Positions 45,113 to 52,930 of a stretch of DNA of 64,000 bases are shown one piece after another. The stretch covers positions 31,247-95,246 of the forward strand of contig CALYDD020000376.1 of assembly GCA_944472135.2 (NCBI GenBank), in the 5' to 3' direction. The notes below the pieces were generated by a model. That model had not been told where the DNA came from. It searched no databases and saw only the letters and a list, made by a program, of their open reading frames with translations. Both the position numbers and the translations under genes were made by a program. How positions within the stretch are numbered: the stretch's first letter is position 1; each line of letters opens with the position of its first letter. The DNA is from Trichobilharzia regenti (Eukaryota > Platyhelminthes > Trematoda > Strigeidida > Schistosomatidae).

Positions 45113-46172
45113 TGTAACAACAGAAGACAAGGGCCAGGCAACAGATCGTTTTATTATGAAAATCAACACGTATTTATACATATTTCAGACAACATTATTA
45201 TAGACAAGCGCAGTCATCTGATTGGTTGTTTAGGTAGACAAACGCAGGCTTCTGATTGGTTGTTTCGGGATTCCTTGACAAACAGAGTTCTCTATCTGCG
45301 AATCATATTTTGCCACGTTAACTTCGCTGTGATTGGTTGTTGACTCAGCCTTGTTCACGGCCCATATTAGTGACCTAGACCTTAACGTAGATTAGTGCCA
45401 ACCAATCGGCTAGCAGCCTGCTCTCACCACACTCGTCCCCCCGTCAAATACGTGCGACTGAAGTCGGCTTGATCTACTTGGTGCAGGCGTCATCGTTGGC
45501 TTGTCTCGCTGTATCCATTTCTGGAGCTCGCTGACGTTCACGCGCCTCTCATTGTTCGCCATTGCGACTGTGTCTGCGTAACCCCATCTCGAAGTGACCA
45601 TATATGGTCCTTCCCACTTTGGAAACTGTTTGCCTGACCCTGTCGAACATTCGTCCATACTTCGGCTCACACTTTCATATGCTGCTTTCACCCGACCTCC
45701 CAGCAGCGTCCCAAGTAGCAGCTCCATCGCTGACAGATCTTGAACGCCACTCAACTGCGCAGAAGCCTTGAAGTCCTGCCCGAAGATCCATATGTCTCCA
45801 TCGAAAACAGCAGGGCATAGGCTTTCCATTTGTCGGTAGGCAGCGACACCAAATGTAACAACAGAAGACAAGGGCCAGGCAACAGATCGTTTTATTATGA
45901 AAATCAACACGTATTTATACATATTTCAGACAACATTATTATAGACAAGCGCAGTCATCTGATTGGTTGTTTAGGTAGACAAACGCAGGCTTCTGATTGG
46001 TTGTTTCGGGATTCCTTGACAAACAGAGTTCTCTATCTGCGAATCATATTTTGCCACGTTAACTTCGCTGTGATTGGTTGTTGACTCAGCCTTGTTCACG
46101 GCCCATATTAGTGACCTAGACCTTAACGTAGATTAGTGCCAACCAATCGGCTAGCAGCCTGCTCTCACCACA
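45113..46172 (-). mobile_element. Internally deleted LTR retrotransposon (TRIM-like), identical LTRs, TSD ATAG
   Basis: This is a 1060-bp element with two 319-bp LTRs (45113-45431 and 45854-46172) that read identical by eye, bounded by TG...CA in either orientation. It is flanked by ATAG at 45109-45112 and 46173-46176. The mirror position in the right palindrome arm (about 57059-57062) has a single ATAG, which is a perfect empty site. The 422-bp interior, on the minus strand, keeps a primer-binding-like TGGTGTCGCTG next to the 5' LTR and a purine-rich tract before the 3' LTR. Its open frame joins a Gag-like start to an integrase-tail-like end (KWEGPYMVTSRWGY). It cannot encode RT and must depend on a parent, probably Gypsy-type. 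It sits in an RTE-like element. Confidence 0.9.
45432..45853 (-). pseudogene. Fused Gag start / integrase C-terminus remnant, palindrome-arm copy
   Basis: Same fusion as at 9840-10349, with only a few substitutions (for example PYMV for PHMV and GGRVKAAYE for GGRAKAVYE) and the same deletion junction. The frame stays open through both LTRs. This is the interior of the element at 45113-46172. Confidence 0.6.
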
Positions 46173-47190
46173 ATAGAACTTTGCACATATGGGCGGAAGT
46201 TCAAGTCGCCACACTCCGTCTAGCACGCGATGCAGGAGAAGAAAGTACAAGAAAAAGCATAATACAGACAGTAAGCAGAGGTGTGAGACAAAGGAAGAGT
46301 AATAACGAAGAACAATATAGTTTCATTGGAAATCATAAGTCACAAGGAGTGGATGCATCTGCACCAGCCATGGACAACGAGGATTTTGAGCCATGTCACC
46401 AATTGTTTCTAGCCATCATTGATTTTCACCGTCCCGAGGACCCCAACCAGTCAGGAAGCCAGTCTAGACCTTCCTACATGGCTTCGACCAACTGTTGTGG
46501 ATTTCATTGATAGGTGCCAAGTTGTTATTTGACCGCCGCTAGCTAGCTTTTTTCCAACCTGACCCTATATCCGCTAACATTGCTCGTCAAGGAAGGCGAT
46601 GAGAAGGCATACATTACGCATGTCCTAACCATCTCAATATGTGTAACTTCACAACTTCATCGATTGATTTCCCCTGTTTACCTGGAACTCGACCGGCGCC
46701 TAACCTCAATATTGCTCACCTTATTATGCCACTTCACACGGGAGATAGAACGCAGGGACCTATGATCAAAGACAGCTAATCTTTTCATGTCTTCCAATCT
46801 CAGTGGCCAGGTCTCACAGCTGGCCATAAAGGAGGACGGAGCGGACTGATGAGCAGTACACCCACCTTTTGGTCGATAGTCGAATATGTCATCAACACCA
46901 GAGACGGCGTAAACTGGCAAATGCGAAACGAGCCCCTGTATCCGTGCTGAGATTTCGTCAGAGATCAACCCGTTGGCACTGGCTGATGGTACTTCCCAAA
47001 TAAGTGAAGCGGTCAACGTGCTCTACCACTTCACTTCCTATTTTTAAACTAGGCGTCGATGTAGTCCAGTCCTGTAACATCATCTTGCATTTGGTGGGAG
47101 CGAATCGCATGCTAAACATTCGTAAAATACAGCTCAAGGTTTTCAGAAGACTGCATTTTTTCAGCGTCTTCGCCTAACGGTCAGTCAAAT

Positions 47191-47236
47191 CAGAGGAGGA
47201 TAATAAATAATCTTAAAATTCTATTTCAATTCACGT
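47191..47236. mobile_element. Penelope-tail fragment between LINEs, left arm
   Basis: AGGATAATAAATAATCTTAA and TTCTATTTCAATTCACG match the tails of the Penelope relics at 22680-23840 and 32475-33490. Mirror of 55998-56044. Confidence 0.7.
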
Positions 47237-47511
47237 AGCTTTTTGAGATATGGCGAAGATAAGCGATTAAATCGAATGAATAATGTTTCTTTAGGACAAC
47301 ATATTTCGAAACAGAATTTAAGATAATCGGTAGTGTTTGTGATTGTTTCATCTAATGTTTGTTATGTAAATAAGTCCCAGTTAGTGTCTTTCAACATGCA
47401 TCTGAGCCTGCCTAGGTTGTTTTGTGAGTAGCATCTCCGTTGAACTTTACTGTAGAGGTGAGAGAGGACACAGTTCACAATTTATTTAGGATAGTAGGCT
47501 ATATGCCTGTG

Positions 47512-50352
47512 TTAATCCTTTCGATTTATTGCATACAGGAGGTCCAATCTCGCCTTGAATGAATCAACGGATGGCGCTGATACGACGTGTTCCGGTAGGG
47601 AGTTCCAATGGTTCACAATTCGATGCGAAAAACGGATTTCCAGACGCAGACGATTCGACCGTGGTTTTTGAACCTTGAGGTGATGTCCTCGCAATTGGTT
47701 GGTGCTAGAAGGAAGAAATAATTTAGATAAATTAGCTCCAAAATCATTTCTTAGGATACGGTATGCTAGTATTAGGTCACCCCTAAGTCGTCTGTATGAC
47801 AGTGGAAATAAACCCAGTCGACTTAACCTCTCCTCATATGACAGGGTTGAGAAACCCTTTATTAGCTTAGTTCCTACTCTTTGCACCCTTTCTAATAAGT
47901 CTATTTCGTATTTGAAACACGGGCTCGCTGCCTGGATCCCATATTCCAAATGAGGTCTGATATAAGTCGGATATAATATACGAAATATATCAGCGTCAAA
48001 GTTCGCAAAAGCCTTGCGTATGGCCCATAACATTCGAAAACCCTTAGTGGCTGCAGTTCTACAGTTTGTTGCTGTTTTCAAGTCATGCTGCACAACCACT
48101 CCCAAGTCCTTGTACTCAGTGACCACTGGGAGAGTAATGCCATTCATTGAGTAATTGTGCACGTGACTATGGGATACATGCATAACTACACTCTTGCTTA
48201 AGTTAATCTCCAAGGCCCAGTGCTTACACCAATCACTTAACAAGTTTAAATCTTCCTGCAAAGCAAGTTGATCACTGTCATCGTGCAAAGCCCTCCATAT
48301 CTTGATGTCATCAGCAAACAGTAAGCAGGATGACTTAACTACCGATGGAATCTCATTAACATAAATCAGGAAAAGAAGTGGGCCTAGAATTGTACCCTGA
48401 GGAACGCCACTCTTAACCGATTCCCATGTTGATAAAACCCCGTTAACTCGTACTCTTTGTCTTCTGTCCTTTAGAAAGTCTTGAATCCAGTCGGTAACCA
48501 CTTTATTGATTCCCAGACTACCTAACTTTACTAGAAGACCTGAATGAGAAACCCTGTCAAACGCCTTGCTAAGGTCTATGAATATGGCATCCACCGGTAT
48601 ATTAGCATCAGCTGAGCTTGCCCAACTTTCTCTGGCCAAAAGAAGGTTGGTCAAGCAAGAATGACCTGCTCTAAAACCGTGCTGTTCCACAGCGAAAAGT
48701 TTGTTCCCTTCAATGAACTGAATGATAGCATCACGAATTATTCTTTCTAGTAGTTTAACAACAATACTGGTCAAACTAACAGGACGATAGTTCTGAACTA
48801 AGTTTCTAGATCCGGTTTTGAAGACCGGACTAATGATGGCATCTTTCCAGTCTCTTGGACATTTAGACTGGTCCAGAGACATATTGAAGATTACCGACAA
48901 TGGCTCGGCTATGCTTTCAGCCAATGCTGTTAATATACGTGGGTGGAGTTCATCAGGGCCACTGGACTTACCAGGATTGAGCCTTAGAAGCCACTTTAGG
49001 ACAGTATCCTTTCCAATGTATAAGGGTGCCATTTTCAAGTTACCTTTTGGAAAATTTACAAAGCTGGTATCAATATTATCAGAGAATACTTGACTAAAGT
49101 GCTTGGACAAAGCCTCAGCCTTAGTCAAGTTATCCTCAGCCATGTTTGTCTGGTCATCTTCAAGCATAAGAGGTGGGATAGCATCACTCTTACGTGTTCT
49201 TCTCTTGATATATGAGAAGAGTCTTTTTGGGCAGCCTGGTGAACTTTTAACTAACTGGGTTTCGTAAGCTATCCTTGACTGGTGGATCAAAGTTTTACAC
49301 TGGTTTCTGGTTTCACAGTATTTCAGCCGGAACTGCTGTAGCCCAGTAGAAACAAAGAGATTCCAGAACCTTTTTCTCCGTCTTAGGAGTGTTATAGCTT
49401 GTCTATTTATCCATGGTGGCCGATTTGTTGGCCTTTTAGGAACCCTCCAGGGGATGAGATCAGTGGTAACCCTCTCAAGTGTATTCTTAAATCTATCCCA
49501 TTCATCTTCAATGGATGAGACAATGTTGACTGACCAGTCGGCAGTTGAAGCACGCTCCTTTATAGCCACTATGTCAGCATGCCAAACACTAGGCCGGGAT
49601 TTGGGTTGAAAACTGACTAAATTGCCAGCCCTTAAGTTAAAATCTAACACCCCATGATCACTGTCTGCTAGAGGTGGATGAATAACTAGACCATCCACGT
49701 CGTCGTTGTCATGAGTAAGCACTAAGTCCAGCAAGGAAGATCCTTGGGTAGAACCGAATCTTGTAATACCTAAGACATGTTGTGTCAGGGCATTTTCCAT
49801 GGTAGTCAAGAGTAACCGGCTGTCAAACTTATCAGCGGATCCTGGAGATGTGACAGCTACCCAGTCTATATGAGGTGCATTAAAATCACCTAGAATAAGA
49901 CAGCTACTGTGTTTACTCCATTGTTTGAGGTGATCTAAAATGAAGTCATCACACTGACAATAGGGACTTCTATACAGAACTCCAATGAGTAGAGTGCCGG
50001 TTGCAAAGCTTACTTCACAGCTAATTACCTCACCTGTCCCACTGTCATGAGCTTCAGATTTCACGGAACGAACATGTAGGGAGTTGTTGATGTACAGAGC
50101 AACCCCGCCACCTCTACGACCCTTAACCCTGTCGCTGCGCAAGCAACTAAATCCGCATAGCTCAGGTGTGTCATCTAATCCAGAAACAAGCCATGTTTCA
50201 GTAATGGCCACAATACCTGGGCTAAGGTCTTCTACTAATACACCTAGCTCGTGAAATTTGTTCCCGATACTACGTATATTAGTGTACACTACCTTCAGGC
50301 TTCCTATGCGGTCTGGCTTATCCACACAGGTCTTGGAAGCATACGTTTCCAA
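47512..50352 (-). CDS. CR1-like LINE ORF2, endonuclease/reverse transcriptase (left copy)
   Basis: This is a 946-aa polyprotein. The AP-endonuclease domain covers about residues 20-230: YTNIRSI near 23, ITETW at 50-54, LILGDFNAP at 142-150, and SDHGVLDF near 221, which holds the catalytic His. The RT domain covers about 430-780: NYRPVSLTS at 511-519, QHGFRAGHS at 547-555, FIDLSKAFD at 581-589, SGVPQG at 638-643, and the catalytic FADD at 669-672. The length is typical for CR1-clade ORF2. There are no internal stops, and the key endonuclease and RT motifs are present, so it may encode an active enzyme. It differs from the right copy at I185 and D220. It starts inside the 3' end of ORF1. Confidence 0.9.
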   Translation of the reverse strand: METYASKTCVDKPDRIGSLKVVYTNIRSIGNKFHELGVLVEDLSPGIVAITETWLVSGLDDTPELCGFSCLRSDRVKGRRGGGVALYINNSLHVRSVKSEAHDSGTGEVISCEVSFATGTLLIGVLYRSPYCQCDDFILDHLKQWSKHSSCLILGDFNAPHIDWVAVTSPGSADKFDSRLLLTTMENALTQHVLGITRFGSTQGSSLLDLVLTHDNDDVDGLVIHPPLADSDHGVLDFNLRAGNLVSFQPKSRPSVWHADIVAIKERASTADWSVNIVSSIEDEWDRFKNTLERVTTDLIPWRVPKRPTNRPPWINRQAITLLRRRKRFWNLFVSTGLQQFRLKYCETRNQCKTLIHQSRIAYETQLVKSSPGCPKRLFSYIKRRTRKSDAIPPLMLEDDQTNMAEDNLTKAEALSKHFSQVFSDNIDTSFVNFPKGNLKMAPLYIGKDTVLKWLLRLNPGKSSGPDELHPRILTALAESIAEPLSVIFNMSLDQSKCPRDWKDAIISPVFKTGSRNLVQNYRPVSLTSIVVKLLERIIRDAIIQFIEGNKLFAVEQHGFRAGHSCLTNLLLARESWASSADANIPVDAIFIDLSKAFDRVSHSGLLVKLGSLGINKVVTDWIQDFLKDRRQRVRVNGVLSTWESVKSGVPQGTILGPLLFLIYVNEIPSVVKSSCLLFADDIKIWRALHDDSDQLALQEDLNLLSDWCKHWALEINLSKSVVMHVSHSHVHNYSMNGITLPVVTEYKDLGVVVQHDLKTATNCRTAATKGFRMLWAIRKAFANFDADIFRILYPTYIRPHLEYGIQAASPCFKYEIDLLERVQRVGTKLIKGFSTLSYEERLSRLGLFPLSYRRLRGDLILAYRILRNDFGANLSKLFLPSSTNQLRGHHLKVQKPRSNRLRLEIRFSHRIVNHWNSLPEHVVSAPSVDSFKARLDLLYAINRKD

Positions 50353-51419
50353 GACCTGACTATTTGAAAACCCACCAGTTTAAGGTTAGTCTCACCATTT
50401 TTACGTCTTGTTTCTAGCTGGGACAAAACTTCTTTTCGTTTAAGTCTGTCTTCAAGAGATAAATCAGGTCTGGCTGAAATTCCTGACCCGGCAAGGTTGT
50501 GTACATTAGCCAGTAGATGATTCCGTTCATCAGGAGAACCTAAGACTACTTTAAGCAACCTACGCTGACTAGAACATTCATCATCTCTTTTGCCTATTCT
50601 AATCAGCTTTTTAATCGATACTCCAGGGAAATTCGCTGGGAGCATCTTCCTTATAATACTACTCACTAATTTAAGGTCGTGATCGTGCCTTTTCACGGGA
50701 TCAGATTCTTTGGACTCTTCCAAATTTCCAACAATTATGTTAGAGTCTAAGGAGAGCTTGTCGTATTTAGCAGTGGCTACGTCCTTTCTCACCACTATTG
50801 ATGCAGCCTGGCTACAGGTGACAGACGTTTGCCTACCATCAATATTACTATATTTCTTCCGACTGCTTATTTTTGTTACCCATTTATCATCTGCCTGCAG
50901 TTGCTTCTCAGGGCTGCTGCAGTTTTTGATGGTACAATCAAGATCAGTGTCTGCACCACCTTCATGGTGAACTTCGCTTACGGTGTTCTCTGGTTCTGAG
51001 ATGCTGTTTACAGCTTCCGTTTTGTTACCTTTTCGCTTACTAAGACGCTTCGAACGCCTAGTAGGTTTTACTTCCGGGGTAACTGGGATAGTAACCGCCG
51101 ATGTGATAACATTCATGATGGCACTTACTGCGTCATCTTCAGACGGGCAGTCCGTGTCACTCTTACTAGCCACGCTATCATCAGGAAGTTCCATGGCTTT
51201 AGACAGCAGTTCGTGAGCCTCCCTTATTAAGGTCATCTTTGGGGAACAACACATTCTGCACATCCAGTGGGATGTTGGAGCAGTACAACGTTTGTATGCA
51301 GCTAAACGTAATCCAGTACACATCTTATGATACCACTTTTCACAGTTATTACACTGTATTCCATCATCTAACAAAAAGTAACACTCCGCCCTATTACATT
51401 TATGTGGTACTTTTGACAT
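50304..51419 (-). CDS. CR1-like LINE ORF1, PHD-finger nucleic-acid-binding protein (left copy)
   Basis: This 371-aa ORF1 has an N-terminal Cys4-His-Cys3 pattern (C8, C13, C23, C26, H31, C34, C54, C57), consistent with a PHD-type zinc finger. A basic cluster near residues 117-132 (TRRSKRLSKRKGNK) could serve as a nuclear localisation or nucleic-acid contact. The C-terminal third is charged and helix-like. ORF1 proteins of CR1 elements form the RNA-binding part of the ribonucleoprotein used in target-primed reverse transcription. The 3' end overlaps ORF2 by 49 nt in a different frame. Compared with the right copy it has L17, L39 and S108 where the other has V, P and P. Confidence 0.85.
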   Translation of the reverse strand: MSKVPHKCNRAECYFLLDDGIQCNNCEKWYHKMCTGLRLAAYKRCTAPTSHWMCRMCCSPKMTLIREAHELLSKAMELPDDSVASKSDTDCPSEDDAVSAIMNVITSAVTIPVTPEVKPTRRSKRLSKRKGNKTEAVNSISEPENTVSEVHHEGGADTDLDCTIKNCSSPEKQLQADDKWVTKISSRKKYSNIDGRQTSVTCSQAASIVVRKDVATAKYDKLSLDSNIIVGNLEESKESDPVKRHDHDLKLVSSIIRKMLPANFPGVSIKKLIRIGKRDDECSSQRRLLKVVLGSPDERNHLLANVHNLAGSGISARPDLSLEDRLKRKEVLSQLETRRKNGETNLKLVGFQIVRSWKRMLPRPVWISQTA

Positions 51420-51589
51420 AATGAACTTCTACTGGAAACAGCCAAGACAATTTACCCAATATAGACTATATAAGTGGTTAAAATCAAAACTTAACAGACA
51501 AAAGTCAAGTTAAAGTTTTTTCTAAAATGTTCTTGAAGTGAATAACACAACAAAACAGCGATTTGTCAAAAACGTGAAAAAAACAATCT

Positions 51590-51643
51590 CTTTCAAACAG
51601 CGCGCGCATGTACGACATGTACATATCGCGCGCTGTTTGAAAG
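51590..51643. repeat. Palindrome centre with CG-rich stem and very short loop
   Basis: The arms meet at ACAGCGCGCG (51597-51606) and its complement CGCGCGCTGT (51627-51636). The 20-bp spacer is itself partly self-complementary, with ATGTAC at 51608-51613 and GTACAT at 51619-51624 around a 5-nt loop. A transcript or single strand crossing this point could fold into one continuous hairpin. An open frame that reads across the centre (51538-51729) is a by-product of the symmetry. Confidence 0.9.
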
Positions 51644-51814
51644 AGATTGTTTTTTTCACGTTTTTGACAAATCGCTGTTTTGTTGTGTTATTCACTTCAA
51701 GAACATTTTTAAAAAAAACTTTAACTTGACTTTTGTCTGTTAAGTTTTGATTTTAACCACTTATATAGTCTATATTGGGTAAATTGTCTTGGCTGTTTCC
51801 AGTAGAAGTTCATT

Positions 51815-52930
51815 ATGTCAAAAGTACCACATAAATGTAATAGGGCGGAGTGTTACTTTTTGGTAGATGATGGAATACAGTGTAATAACTGTGAAAAGTG
51901 GTATCATAAGATGTGTACTGGATTACGTCCAGCTGCATACAAACGTTGTACTGCTCCAACATCCCACTGGATGTGCAGAATGTGTTGTTCCCCAAAGATG
52001 ACCTTAATAAGGGAGGCTCACGAACTGCTGTCTAAAGCCATGGAACTTCCTGATGATAGCGTGGCTAGTAAGAGTGACACGGACTGCCCGTCTGAAGATG
52101 ACGCAGTAAGTGCCATCATGAATGTTATCACACCGGCGGTTACTATCCCAGTTACCCCGGAAGTAAAACCTACTAGGCGTTCGAAGCGTCTTAGTAAGCG
52201 AAAAGGTAACAAAACGGAAGCTGTAAACAGCATCTCAGAACCAGAGAACACCGTAAGCGAAGTTCACCATGAAGGTGGTGCAGACACTGATCTTGATTGT
52301 ACCATCAAAAACTGCAGCAGCCCTGAGAAGCAACTGCAGGCAGATGATAAATGGGTAACAAAAATAAGCAGTCGGAAGAAATATAGTAATATTGATGGTA
52401 GGCAAACGTCTGTCACCTGTAGCCAGGCTGCATCAATAGTGGTGAGAAAGGACGTAGCCACTGCTAAATACGACAAGCTCTCCTTAGACTCTAACATAAT
52501 TGTTGGAAATTTGGAAGAGTCCAAAGAATCTGATCCCGTGAAAAGGCACGATCACGACCTTAAATTAGTGAGTAGTATTATAAGGAAGATGCTCCCAGCG
52601 AATTTCCCTGGAGTATCGATTAAAAAGCTGATTAGAATAGGCAAAAGAGATGATGAATGTTCTAGTCAGCGTAGGTTGCTTAAAGTAGTCTTAGGTTCTC
52701 CTGATGAACGGAATCATCTACTGGCTAATGTACACAACCTTGCCGGGTCAGGAATTTCAGCCAGACCTGATTTATCTCTTGAAGACAGACTTAAACGAAA
52801 AGAAGTTTTGTCCCAGCTAGAAACAAGACGTAAAAATGGTGAGACTAACCTTAAACTGGTGGGTTTTCAAATAGTCAGGTCTTGGAAACGTATGCTTCCA
52901 AGACCTGTGTGGATAAGCCAGACCGCATAG
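51815..52930 (+). CDS. CR1-like LINE ORF1, PHD-finger protein (right copy)
   Basis: This 371-aa mirror copy of the ORF1 at 50304-51419 has the same Cys4-His-Cys3 finger in residues 8-57, the basic cluster and the charged C-terminus. It carries V17, P39 and P108, so the two arms are not byte-for-byte copies, which argues against a trivial assembly duplication. ORF2 begins 49 nt before its stop in the -1 frame, so ORF2 would need reinitiation or a frameshift for translation from a bicistronic RNA. Confidence 0.85.
   Translation: MSKVPHKCNRAECYFLVDDGIQCNNCEKWYHKMCTGLRPAAYKRCTAPTSHWMCRMCCSPKMTLIREAHELLSKAMELPDDSVASKSDTDCPSEDDAVSAIMNVITPAVTIPVTPEVKPTRRSKRLSKRKGNKTEAVNSISEPENTVSEVHHEGGADTDLDCTIKNCSSPEKQLQADDKWVTKISSRKKYSNIDGRQTSVTCSQAASIVVRKDVATAKYDKLSLDSNIIVGNLEESKESDPVKRHDHDLKLVSSIIRKMLPANFPGVSIKKLIRIGKRDDECSSQRRLLKVVLGSPDERNHLLANVHNLAGSGISARPDLSLEDRLKRKEVLSQLETRRKNGETNLKLVGFQIVRSWKRMLPRPVWISQTA

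Larger units (their letters stand above)
45096..47190 (-). mobile_element. RTE-like LINE family I, left arm, split by the LTR element
   Basis: The 3' end CAGTCTGTCAGTTTTCGACA starts at about 45091. The element continues after 46172 to about 47190, with the minus-strand piece ISDEISARIQGLVSHLPVYA in 47016-46678. It is inserted in a Penelope tail: the tail is found on both sides (47194-47235 and before 45096). Confidence 0.8.
47237..51606 (-). mobile_element. CR1-like LINE, left palindrome arm, coding-intact
   Basis: This is a two-ORF non-LTR retrotransposon read toward the left, with its 5' end at the palindrome centre and about 190 bp of 5' leader before ORF1. ORF1 has a PHD-type finger and ORF2 has AP-endonuclease and reverse transcriptase domains, the architecture of CR1-clade elements such as schistosome SR1/Perere. 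The 3' end is put at about 47237, where a fragment of a Penelope tail (47194-47235) begins; the exact end and TSD are not visible. Confidence 0.85.

Noticed and set aside
50710..51216. Open frames antisense to LINE ORF1 (and their mirrors at 52018-52524)
   Set aside because: They are shadows of the real ORF1; no domain and no promoter evidence.
51538..51729. A 63-aa open frame across the palindrome centre
   Set aside because: It is produced by reading into the complement of the same sequence and has no independent support.
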